64,000 nucleotides of DNA from positions 1 to 64,000 of the forward strand of contig JBCBSZ010000022.1 in assembly GCA_039818945.1 (NCBI GenBank). The letters run 5' to 3'. The notes below the pieces were generated by a model. That model made no database searches, was not told the DNA's origin, and saw nothing but the letters and a program-made list of their open reading frames with translations. Below are positions 55,137 through 63,172 of this stretch, in pieces. How positions within the stretch are numbered: the stretch's first letter is position 1; the number at the start of each line of letters is the position of its first letter. Source of the DNA: JBCBSZ01 sp039818945. GTDB taxonomy: Bacteria > Actinomycetota > Acidimicrobiia > Acidimicrobiales > Poriferisodalaceae. Made by a program: the position numbers and the translations under genes.

Positions 55137-57311
55137 TCAGAGGAGGCCGTGGTCGCGGGCGGCCTGCACGGCGGTCGTGCGGCCGTCGACACCGAGCTTC
55201 CGATAGATCGCCTTGCAGTGGGTCTTGACCGTGTTGAGCGAGACGTAGAGCTCTCCTGCGATCTCCCGTTGTGAGAGCTTCGACGGCAGATAGCGGAGCA
55301 CGGCGAGCTCCCGGTCGGTGAGGTCCTCGACGAGGCCGAGCGGGGTGGCGGACCGCGCCGCCACGCCGTGGCGCGACTCGATGCGGGCGAGCGCTCGACC
55401 CACGATGCCGGGATCGAGGCAGCGGTCGACGGCGGCTCTCGCCTCGTTGAGCAGCTCGGTCCCGACCGGGTCGTCGTGCTCGCAGGCCGTGTCGCCGACG
55501 ACGGCGAACACGTAGCCGGACGTGAAGGGTTCTGGCGCACGCCGCGCGAGTTGGACGGCGCGCTCGGCAGCAGCGGTCCGCACCTGCTCGTCCGATGAGG
55601 TCCGAGCGAGCACCGCGTGGGAGATGGCGAGTTGCGGTGACTCGGCGACCCCGTGGCCGTTGGCGTGCTCGAGGCTCGTCTCCGCGTGCGCTGCGGCGGA
55701 AGTCCGCGCATCCGACTCCAGGTCGACGACGGCGGCGAGGCCCGGAGCGACCGACGCCGCGTAGTCCGACGGTTCGGAGATGCCGAGCTCGCGCGCGATC
55801 GCGACGTAGCGGCGAGCGTCGTCGAATCGGCCCGCCCAGGTGTGAACGGCCGCCAACCCGATGGCCTGGGTCGACTCGGTCGGCTCGGCCATGCGGCCCG
55901 CGATGGACAGCGCCGACTCGAGATCACCCTCGGCGAGGTGGACCATGATCCCGAGCGACGCGGCGAGGTTCGCGTCGGTGCCGTCGTCGAGCCGTGCGGC
56001 GATGTCGTAGTAGTGCCGGGCGCCGGCGAACCGGCCTGTCGTGAGGTTGATCCAGCCCCGGACCAGTGCGCTGCGCGAGTGGCGCTCGGGAAGGTCGCCG
56101 AGTCGGTCGAGCAGTCGGAGCACGGTGAAGATCTGCCCGCCGTTCAGCAGGGCGGTCGCGTGGATGGCGATGAGGTCGCCGGCGGTGACGAGCTCGCCAG
56201 CCGAGATGTAGTGCTCGATGGCGGCGTAGGTATCGCCGTGCTCGTGGTGCCAGGCGGCGGCCGCGAGATGCAGACCCGGGAGCCGGTCGGGGATCTGGTG
56301 CTCGGCCTCCAGTCGAAGGAGATCGCGCAACAGGTGGTGGTAGCGGAAGGACGTGCCCGTCCGGTCGAGACCGACGAGCAGTTGGTTCGAGGCGGCGGTG
56401 CGTCGGAGCCATGCGCCGCCGTCGGTCGAACCGGTCACCGCATCGACCAACGGGCCAGTGAGGCGTTCGAGGATCGAGGTCTCGATGAGACGCTGCCGGT
56501 CGTCAGCAGCGATCGAGGCGAGCAGCTCATCGGTGAGGTACTCGACGACGAGCTGGTCGTCACCGCCGAAGCCGGCGATGAACTCGGTCGCGTCGTCGAG
56601 CCCGTGGAGCGAGAGGCCGGCCAGGACGAGACCAGCCGCCCATCCCTCCGTCCGGTCACAGAGCTCGTGGAGCATGTCCTGGTCGAGGAGGGGGGTGTCG
56701 AGGAGATCCGACGCCTCGTGTGCGTCGAAGCGAAGGTCGCCAGCGCGGATCTCGGTCAACTGGCCGCGCACGCGGAGTCGGCCGACGCGGAACAGTGGAT
56801 CCGTGCGGGTCGCGATGACGATCCGGATGTGCTCGGGGCACCGTTCGATGAGTCGTTCGAGACCGGCGTGGATCGCCGGGTTGTCGATCAGGTGGTAGTC
56901 GTCGATGACGACGACGAGCGGGTCGTGCGCGGCATCGAGGGTGTTGACCAACACCGGCACGACCGCGTCCGGCTCCCCGCCCGTCGAGACGATCGTGGGC
57001 ACGACCACCTCGCCGACGCCGGGTCGGGCGCGATCGATCGCCATGACGAGGTACGACCAGAACCGTGCCGGGTCCGCGTCGCTGTCCTCCACCTGCAACC
57101 ACGCCAGCTCGTCGCCACGGTTCCCGAGGTTCGCGGCGAGCAGCGTCGACTTGCCGGAGCCCGCGGGTGCGCAGACGAGAACGAGGCGATGGCGCTCGAT
57201 CAGCGCCCGATCGAGGAGCTCGTCGAGCCGAGGTCGACGCACGAGGTGGCGGGGCACCGTCGGCGCCTGCAGCTTGGTCTCGATCAGCTCGTCGACCTCG
57301 CGCTCCGCCAT
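55137..57311 (-). CDS. LAL-type LuxR regulator (MalT-like), copy 2
   Basis: A 724-residue paralogue of the regulator at 48324. Walker A CAPAGSGKSTL (Lys54), VVVIDDYHLIDN, a TPR-like middle and the C-terminal HTH (DRELAVLRYLPSKLSQREI). ATG 57311 was chosen; the open frame continues upstream without similarity. It converges on the response regulator gene. The preceding MerR gene is read in the same direction 56 bp upstream and may be co-transcribed with it. No TCACCCGGGTGA site was found at this copy. Confidence 0.88.
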   Translation of the reverse strand: MAEREVDELIETKLQAPTVPRHLVRRPRLDELLDRALIERHRLVLVCAPAGSGKSTLLAANLGNRGDELAWLQVEDSDADPARFWSYLVMAIDRARPGVGEVVVPTIVSTGGEPDAVVPVLVNTLDAAHDPLVVVIDDYHLIDNPAIHAGLERLIERCPEHIRIVIATRTDPLFRVGRLRVRGQLTEIRAGDLRFDAHEASDLLDTPLLDQDMLHELCDRTEGWAAGLVLAGLSLHGLDDATEFIAGFGGDDQLVVEYLTDELLASIAADDRQRLIETSILERLTGPLVDAVTGSTDGGAWLRRTAASNQLLVGLDRTGTSFRYHHLLRDLLRLEAEHQIPDRLPGLHLAAAAWHHEHGDTYAAIEHYISAGELVTAGDLIAIHATALLNGGQIFTVLRLLDRLGDLPERHSRSALVRGWINLTTGRFAGARHYYDIAARLDDGTDANLAASLGIMVHLAEGDLESALSIAGRMAEPTESTQAIGLAAVHTWAGRFDDARRYVAIARELGISEPSDYAASVAPGLAAVVDLESDARTSAAAHAETSLEHANGHGVAESPQLAISHAVLARTSSDEQVRTAAAERAVQLARRAPEPFTSGYVFAVVGDTACEHDDPVGTELLNEARAAVDRCLDPGIVGRALARIESRHGVAARSATPLGLVEDLTDRELAVLRYLPSKLSQREIAGELYVSLNTVKTHCKAIYRKLGVDGRTTAVQAARDHGLL

Positions 57312-57367
57312 CTCGTCGGAGACTATGTCGTGCTCGCTCTCTGAAGCGCAGCTCGGTCCCGCAGGGC

Positions 57368-58027
57368 TCACGGGTTCGCCCAGGTCGCGGCCGGTGTCGA
57401 GCGGATGCGATCGACGTGCGCCAGCTTGCGCAGCGCGAGGATCAGCGGTTCGAAGAGGGTGGTGCCGAGCACGCTGAACCGGAGTGTCGCGCCCGGGTCG
57501 TCGGACGGGTCGAAGTCGTCGGGGATCTCGGTGTCGGCGAGGGTGCGGACCGCCAGCGCGTACGGATGGAGCTGCCTGGGACCTGCGATCAGGCCCGGCA
57601 GGTAGCGGTGGATGGCGACGAGGGATCGGATGGCGTCGTCGTAGCCGGGTGAGTGAGGTTCGACGTTCCAGTCGAGATCGTCGAGGAGCTGGCGCACGTC
57701 TGCTCGTGCCTGCTCGTAGTCGTCGATCTCGTCGTCGGGGACGGCCAGTGGCTCGCTCAACTCGGCGACGGCGATCGTGAGGTGCTCGGGACTGCTGCCC
57801 GGTTGGTGGACGTCCATCGCGGTGAGCACCCGCCCGATGGTGGAGATCGAGAGCCCGGCGGCCTCGCGGAGTGCCCGGATGAGCGACAGGCGATCGAGGT
57901 GGAGCTGGTCGTAGCGCGCCTGGTTGGGGGCCGTCGTCTCGCCGGCGGGGAGCAGACCCTCGCGGAGGTAGTACTTGATCGTCGCGGTCGGGACGCCGCT
58001 GAGCCGGCTGAGCTCTGCCATTCGCAT
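57368..58027 (-). CDS. MerR-family regulator
   Basis: A 219-residue activator-repressor. MRMAELSRLSGVPTATIKYY is the canonical MerR winged helix, followed by LREGLLPAG and the wing ARYDQLHLDRLSLIRAL. The C-terminal 130 residues are a helical effector domain without a cysteine metal site, so a small organic ligand is more likely than a metal. GGAG lies 5 bases upstream of ATG 58027. It faces the DoxX-fusion gene across a MerR-style promoter. Confidence 0.88.
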   Translation of the reverse strand: MRMAELSRLSGVPTATIKYYLREGLLPAGETTAPNQARYDQLHLDRLSLIRALREAAGLSISTIGRVLTAMDVHQPGSSPEHLTIAVAELSEPLAVPDDEIDDYEQARADVRQLLDDLDWNVEPHSPGYDDAIRSLVAIHRYLPGLIAGPRQLHPYALAVRTLADTEIPDDFDPSDDPGATLRFSVLGTTLFEPLILALRKLAHVDRIRSTPAATWANP

Positions 58028-58038
58028 GAGGTCTCCTC

Positions 58039-58087
58039 TTGACATGGATATCGTAGCTATCCATTAATGGAGAGTGTCACTATCCAT
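58039..58087 (+). promoter_or_regulatory. MerR-type promoter/operator
   Basis: TTGACA (58039-58044) begins the promoter; ATGGATA (58044-58050) and TATCCAT (58058-58064) are perfect 7-bp arms with a 7-bp spacer, and another TATCCAT lies at 58081-58087. A -10 near 58062-58069 would give the stretched spacer typical of MerR-controlled promoters. Confidence 0.7.
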
Positions 58088-58101
58088 TGGAGGTATCCCT
58101 C

Positions 58102-59079
58102 ATGCTCTTCCTCGTCGTGCTCGCCATCGCCACCGCTGGTGCAGCGGTCGTGCTCCGTGGACGGTCCGATCGTCGATCCGTCGCCCGCCTCGGACTCGGC
58201 ATCGCGCTCGCCGTCGCGGGACTGAGTCACTTCGTCAACCCGACGCCGTTCGAACAGCACCTCCCGTCGTGGGTCCCGGCGTCGGACCTCGTCGTCGCCA
58301 TCAGCGGTGTCGCCGAGGTGGCCCTCGGGATCGCTCTGCTCGCCGCGTGGCCCTCGGCCACCACGATCGGGTGGACGGTCGCGGCGTTCCTCGTCGCCGT
58401 GCTCCCGGCCAACGTGTACGTCGCCGTCGCCGACGTCGATGTCGACGGACAGCCAGGCGGGCCCTATCCCTGGATCCGTCTCCCGCTCCAGTTCCTGTTC
58501 ATCGCGTGGGTGCTGTGGAGCACCCGCCCAGCCGACGTCGATGACGAGCTGCCGACCGGTGGGGTGATGCCGCCCGTGCCGTGGATCGACGGCCCGGCGG
58601 CCGACAGCGCGAACGCCTCCGGTGCCGAGACCATCGTGATGGCCTCGGTCCTCGAGCTCCGCCGGCGGCGCGACGTGCCCGGCTTCCTCGTCGCTGCCCT
58701 CCGCCTCCGGCGGCTGTTCGCAGGATCGCCGGGAGCGATCCGACTGTCGCTCACCGCGATCCCCCTCCGCACGACGTTCTGGACGTTGTCGCAGTGGCAG
58801 AGCCGAGCCGAGATGGAGGCCTACGTCCGCCATCCCACGCACGTCGAGGTGATGCGGAAGTACTCATCCCGGATGGACGGCTCGACGTTCGCCACGTGGA
58901 CGGAGCTCGGCTCCGTCGTGCCGTCGTGGGACCGGGCCCACGCCGAGATCGCATCCACCCGTGGCCGTTCGATCAGCGACCGGTCAGGCAGACGTCCTGC
59001 CCCCGGGGCCCCACACCTCGACACGAACGGTGACAGCCGGTGCCGGCGCGATCAAGCGAGCCGCCACCGAGCTGCGTGA
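58102..59079 (+). CDS. DoxX-like membrane domain fused to a monooxygenase-like domain
   Basis: A 325-residue protein. The first 150 residues have four hydrophobic segments of DoxX type (LGLGIALAVAGLSHFVNPTP, AISGVAEVALGIALLAAW). Residues about 175-275 look like a dimeric ferredoxin-like ABM/DUF3291 domain (IVMASVLELRRRRDVPGFLV, TFWTLSQWQSRAEMEAYVRH). The last 45 residues are Arg- and Pro-rich and may be non-functional read-on. GGAGG precedes ATG 58102. Its position makes it the direct target of the MerR regulator. Confidence 0.72.
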   Translation: MLFLVVLAIATAGAAVVLRGRSDRRSVARLGLGIALAVAGLSHFVNPTPFEQHLPSWVPASDLVVAISGVAEVALGIALLAAWPSATTIGWTVAAFLVAVLPANVYVAVADVDVDGQPGGPYPWIRLPLQFLFIAWVLWSTRPADVDDELPTGGVMPPVPWIDGPAADSANASGAETIVMASVLELRRRRDVPGFLVAALRLRRLFAGSPGAIRLSLTAIPLRTTFWTLSQWQSRAEMEAYVRHPTHVEVMRKYSSRMDGSTFATWTELGSVVPSWDRAHAEIASTRGRSISDRSGRRPAPGAPHLDTNGDSRCRRDQASRHRAA

Positions 59080-59155
59080 CACGAACGGGTCGACCGGGTC
59101 CGCGGCGCTCGCATCGGTGGCGCTGGTCGCTGAGCGATGCCGCGAAGCGTTGCGG

Positions 59156-59878
59156 TCAGCGCGACGGGCGCATCTCGAACGACCCGAACACCTCCGAGTC
59201 GTCGAGGACCGTGTGGGGTGGGTGGATGCGCAGGCGGAACGCCGATGCGAAGCCGATGATGACGAGCAGCACGGCGAGCGTGGCCGCAGCATGCAGGAGC
59301 CCGTTGCGGAGCTCGCTGGCTCCGCCCAGGCCCGTGGTCCAGTCGGCGACACCGCGCACGGACCACAGGGGGAGACAGTGCGCCAGGAGCTTCTCCGGGT
59401 TGGTCATGAACTGCGTGGCCAGGAAGATCAGGAGGGCCAGCGCGCCTTCGAGCTCGCGCCGCAGGAGGAGCCCGATCGCCGTGCCGAGCGGAGCGCCGAC
59501 GACGATCGCGCACAGCATCATGAGCGCCACGCCGTCGAGTCGGGCGACGTCCTGGTCGACCGTGACGAGGGCGAGGTAGCCCGCGGCGAGCGCGACGCCG
59601 ATGAGCATGACGGCGACGAGCCTGCCGATCAGGATCGCCGGGGTGGTGAAGCCCGCGACGCGGAGTCGCCCGTCGAGCTCGAGCGCGTTGACGGTGCTGA
59701 AGAGCGCGAGCGTGGACACCGCCCAGCCCAGGCCGAGCGCGAGCACCACGACCGCGGAGGAGGGGATGTCGCGACGTGCGAGATAGAACGCCAGCGGGAG
59801 GAGCACGAGCATGACCAGTGCAGCGTGGCGCCGTGAGGTCTCGCGCAGGGTGGCGCGGGCGATGGCGAAGGTCTGCAT
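59156..59878 (-). CDS. ABC transporter permease
   Basis: A 240-residue protein with six hydrophobic segments, among them HAALVMLVLLPLAFYLA, AVVVLALGLGWAVSTLALF, LVAVMLIGVALAAGYLALV and the closing LAVLLVIIGFASAFRL. The ATG at 59878 lies 3 bp after the ATPase stop. It forms a small exporter with that ATPase, of the ABC-2 type. Substrate unknown. Confidence 0.82.
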   Translation of the reverse strand: MQTFAIARATLRETSRRHAALVMLVLLPLAFYLARRDIPSSAVVVLALGLGWAVSTLALFSTVNALELDGRLRVAGFTTPAILIGRLVAVMLIGVALAAGYLALVTVDQDVARLDGVALMMLCAIVVGAPLGTAIGLLLRRELEGALALLIFLATQFMTNPEKLLAHCLPLWSVRGVADWTTGLGGASELRNGLLHAAATLAVLLVIIGFASAFRLRIHPPHTVLDDSEVFGSFEMRPSR

Positions 59879-59881
59879 CGT

Positions 59882-60697
59882 CTACTCCTCGGGGGCGTCG
59901 AGCTCGACGACGCGATCGACACGATCGAGCTCGCCGAGCATGTGGCTGACGATCAGGACGGCCGTCCCCGTGTCGCGCCAGCGGTCGATCTGGGTCCAGA
60001 GATCGACGTACGCACCGTGATCGAACCCCTGGTAGGGCTCGTCGAGCAGCAGCAACTCGGGCCCGCTCAGCTCTCCGAGCACGACGTTCAGCTTCTGGCG
60101 GGTCCCGCCGCTGAGCTGGCCGACCGGCTGGTCGGCTCGCGGACGCCAGCCGAGTGTACTCGCCAGCTGCAGGCCGGTCGCCGTGGCGCGCCGGCGCGAG
60201 TCGGCGCGCGCCGCGGCGAAGAGCTCGAAGTGCTCTGCCGGCGTGAGGAACGCTGCGGTGCCGCCCGACTGCGGCACGTACCCGACGTGGGTGACACGCT
60301 CGACGGTGCCGCTGGTCGGCTTGACGGTCCCGGCGCAGATCTGAAGCAGCGTCGACTTCCCGGATCCGTTGGCTCCCACGACGGCCACGGACTCACCGCG
60401 GTGCACCTCGAGCGACACGTCGCGCAACACCTGACGCCGGCCGTAGCGCTTGCTCACATCGGTGAGGCGCAACGCGACGCGCTCCCTGCTCGCCGCCGGG
60501 AGCCGTGTGGCCGTCGTGCTCCGCATGGCCCGGGCGAGCCGATCCGCGTAGGCCGTCGCCGGGCCGAACATCCGCTCAGGCGTCAGGCCGTGATCGGCCG
60601 CCTGTTCCAGCGCCTCACGCTGCAGCCGTCGCGCGCCCTCGTCGTCGAGTCCTCGCTCGGACAGCGCGTGCAGGAAGTTGGCAGGCCAGTTGCTCAC
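59882..60697 (-). CDS. ABC transporter ATP-binding protein with N-terminal helical extension
   Basis: A 271-residue ATPase. Walker A GANGSGKST, Q-loop VPQSGGTA, signature LSGGTRQKL, Walker B LLLLDEPYQGFDH and H-loop VSHML are all present. About 70 residues at the N-terminus (LHALSERGLDDEGARRLQRE) are an extra helical segment found in a few actinobacterial regulators of this kind. GTG start overlaps the PadR gene stop by 4 bp. Confidence 0.9.
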   Translation of the reverse strand: MSNWPANFLHALSERGLDDEGARRLQREALEQAADHGLTPERMFGPATAYADRLARAMRSTTATRLPAASRERVALRLTDVSKRYGRRQVLRDVSLEVHRGESVAVVGANGSGKSTLLQICAGTVKPTSGTVERVTHVGYVPQSGGTAAFLTPAEHFELFAAARADSRRRATATGLQLASTLGWRPRADQPVGQLSGGTRQKLNVVLGELSGPELLLLDEPYQGFDHGAYVDLWTQIDRWRDTGTAVLIVSHMLGELDRVDRVVELDAPEE

Positions 60698-61032
60698 GCC
60701 AGCTCCCGGGTCCCCAGCACGGTGTGAACGGATCGACTGAACTCACGCCACTCGGCACGACGAGCATCGAGCGCGTCCCGTCCAGCCTGGGTGAGCTCGA
60801 AGTACTTGCGGGGCGGCCCGCTCGGGGACGCCTCGCGCGACGACGACACCAAGCCGGTGGCCTCGAGGCGTGCCAGGGCGGGATAGATGGTGCCGCCCGG
60901 CACGAAGCCGAGCCCGGCCTGCGACAGCCGATTGGTGAGCCCGAGGCCGTAGTCGCGGTGTTCTCCGAGCAACCCGAGCAGACAGAGCTCGAGCAGACCG
61001 TGGAGCCAGACACGCGGCGCTTCGTCCGTCAT
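60694..61032 (-). CDS. PadR-family regulator
   Basis: A 112-residue winged-helix regulator: LELCLLGLLGEHRDYGLGLT, GGTIYPALARLEATGLVSSS and RKYFELTQAGRDAL are the three PadR blocks. It is the first gene of a PadR-ATPase-permease operon, the common layout in which the regulator represses the exporter until the substrate is present. Confidence 0.9.
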   Translation of the reverse strand: MTDEAPRVWLHGLLELCLLGLLGEHRDYGLGLTNRLSQAGLGFVPGGTIYPALARLEATGLVSSSREASPSGPPRKYFELTQAGRDALDARRAEWREFSRSVHTVLGTRELA

Positions 61033-61137
61033 GGTACTCAGACTATCTAGTTACCAGACGCTCTGACAACCGTCTCCTGCTCGGGGAGGGGTGCTGGGCG
61101 ACCCGGACCGGAGTGACCGAAGCTGCGAGGGCGGCAG

Positions 61138-62112
61138 TCAGCTCGCTTCGGGACGATCCAGGCCGACTAGGTCGTAGCTGACGGCGACCAGCTCGCGGGC
61201 GGTGTTCATGTCGCGGGCGTTGGGGTTGGGGGTCTCCATCGGCCAGCCGCCATTGCGGCACTCGCGGTCGCGGTAGAGGACGCTGCTCTGGCTGAAGTAC
61301 CCGCCCGAGTGGTTCGGGGCGTCGTCGGAGATGAGGCAGTGGAGGGTGGTCTGCGCCGACTCCTCGTTGCTGTCGGAGACGAAGCGACTGAAGGGCCGCA
61401 TGATCGTCAACGCGACGCGCACCGGGAGGCTCCCCCCGGAGCCGAAGTTGGAGCGGGCCCACCCGGGGTGGACCGAGAACGCGGAGACACCCGTGCCGTC
61501 GAGGCGTTCGGCGAGCTCCTTGGCGTAGAGGACCGTGGCGACCTTGGCCTCCGCGTAGGCGGCCACGTTGCCGAAGTCGCGCCGCTCGTAGTTGAGGTCG
61601 TCGAGGTGGACGTCGGGTCGGTTCCTGCGGCTCCCGGCGTGCACGACGGACGAGACGATGGCCATTCGAGAGCCCGGCGTGGCGCGCAGCGTGTCGAGGA
61701 GGAGCTCGGTGAGGAGGAAGTGCCCGAAGTAGCTGACGCCGATCGTGGACTCGAAGCCGTCCGCGGTGCGCTCGAGGTCCCCGCGCATGTTCACCATGCC
61801 GGCGTTGCAGGCGAGGCCGTCGAGGCGGTCGTGCCCGGCGGTGAACTCGGCGACGAAGTCGCGGACCGACTGGAGGTCGGCGAGATCGAGGCGCACGACC
61901 TCGGTGGTGCCCGAGAGCTCGGCCATGGTGGCCGCAGCTTCGTTTCCGGCATCGACGCGACGGCAGGCCAGGACCACGTGGCCGCCCTGGCGAACGAGTT
62001 GGCGGGTGGTCTCGAGGCCGACGCCGGAGTTGGCGCCCGTCACGATGTAGGTCTTCCCACGGAGGTCCTTGGACCGGGTGGCGTCGTCGAGTGCGTGCTT
62101 CGTTCGCGGCAT
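61138..62112 (-). CDS. Short-chain dehydrogenase, retinol dehydrogenase-like
   Basis: A 324-residue SDR. TGANSGVG, the N-A-G motif in ACNAGMVN, Ser in AIVSSVVHAG and a YAEAK active site (Tyr and Lys) are visible, and ACRRVDAG after strand 2 points to NADP(H). The extra 40 C-terminal residues (ETPNPNARDMNTARELVAVS) match the retinol dehydrogenase/oxidoreductase subgroup found in mycobacteria. It diverges from the next SDR across a palindrome at 62192. Confidence 0.87.
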   Translation of the reverse strand: MPRTKHALDDATRSKDLRGKTYIVTGANSGVGLETTRQLVRQGGHVVLACRRVDAGNEAAATMAELSGTTEVVRLDLADLQSVRDFVAEFTAGHDRLDGLACNAGMVNMRGDLERTADGFESTIGVSYFGHFLLTELLLDTLRATPGSRMAIVSSVVHAGSRRNRPDVHLDDLNYERRDFGNVAAYAEAKVATVLYAKELAERLDGTGVSAFSVHPGWARSNFGSGGSLPVRVALTIMRPFSRFVSDSNEESAQTTLHCLISDDAPNHSGGYFSQSSVLYRDRECRNGGWPMETPNPNARDMNTARELVAVSYDLVGLDRPEAS

Positions 62113-62191
62113 GGGTCGATCGTACGAAGCCGGGCCCTCACGTCGATCTCCGATCCCGCCAGACCACTCGCAGATATCGCCAACGCGGGGT

Positions 62192-62206
62192 TGGCCGATC
62201 CGGCCA
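62192..62206. promoter_or_regulatory. TGGCCG-N3-CGGCCA palindrome between divergent SDR genes
   Basis: A perfect 6-bp-arm palindrome with a 3-bp centre, 80 bases before one SDR start and 90 before the other. Related TGGCGA/ATCGCC segments occur on both sides. A regulator gene is not adjacent. Confidence 0.55.
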
Positions 62207-62295
62207 CTCGACTGGCGACATCGGCCACCGATCGCGAGGGACCGCCGTCATAGCGTCGAGCACCGGACGACGACCCGCCGAGAGCGAGGAAGATC

Positions 62296-63126
62296 ATGGA
62301 GGACTTCGACGGCAAGGTGGTGGTGATCACCGGCGGGGCGACCGGCATCGGCTTCGCGTTCGCCCGGAGGTTCGGCGCCGAGGGCGCCAAGGTCGTGATC
62401 GCAGCACGGCGGCAGGAGCGCATCGACGATGCCGTCGCCGAGCTGCGGGCCGCTGGCGTCGACGCCGCCGGTACCACCGCCGACGTCACGAGCTACGAGC
62501 AGGTGGAGGCGCTGGCCGACTTCGCGTGGGATCAGCACGGTCGGGTCGACGTCATCGTCAACAACGCCGGAGTGGGCCAGGACTTCGCGTCGGTCATCGA
62601 CGTGCCGATGGAGACGGTGCGGTCGGTGATCGACATCAACCTGTTCGGTGTCTGGCACGGGTGCCAGGTCTTCGGGCGCCGGTTCATCGAGCAGGGGACC
62701 CCGGCGGCCATCTACAACGTCGGCTCGGAGAACTCGCTGTTCAACGGGTTTCCCCTGGCGGGGTCGTACGTGGCGTCGAAGCACGCCGTCCTGGCGCTGA
62801 CCGAGTCGCTCGCCGAGGAGGTCCCCGACTTCATCGACGTGTCGCTCATCTGCCCCGGATTCGTCAGCACGGAGCTGGGCCCTCCGGGCTCGATGGACAC
62901 GGCCATGGACACCGACCGCTACCTCGAGATCGCCTGGCCCCAGATCGTGGCCGGCGAGCTCTTCGTCGTGTCCCACGCCTTCAACATGGAGCGCATCGAA
63001 GTCCGCCACTCGGCACTGGCCCAGGCGTTCGCGACGTACGCCCCGCGCTACGACGGCGACGACGAGTTCGACGTCCGGACCTTCTTCGCCGCCTTGAACG
63101 CACTCGGCGAGCAGCCCCAGAGCTGA
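62296..63126 (+). CDS. Short-chain dehydrogenase/reductase
   Basis: A 276-residue SDR. ITGGATGIG is the cofactor motif, AARRQERI follows strand 2 (NADP-type), NNAGVG the central NNAG, and the active site is SENSLFN plus YVASK. The C-terminus extends beyond the usual GG-hydrophobic end to ALNALGEQPQS. It lies 46 bp before another SDR in the same direction, so they are likely one transcript. Confidence 0.88.
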   Translation: MEDFDGKVVVITGGATGIGFAFARRFGAEGAKVVIAARRQERIDDAVAELRAAGVDAAGTTADVTSYEQVEALADFAWDQHGRVDVIVNNAGVGQDFASVIDVPMETVRSVIDINLFGVWHGCQVFGRRFIEQGTPAAIYNVGSENSLFNGFPLAGSYVASKHAVLALTESLAEEVPDFIDVSLICPGFVSTELGPPGSMDTAMDTDRYLEIAWPQIVAGELFVVSHAFNMERIEVRHSALAQAFATYAPRYDGDDEFDVRTFFAALNALGEQPQS

Positions 63127-63172
63127 TCGCGAGGGGACCATCCACCGGATCGACTCACAGGAGATCAGAGAC

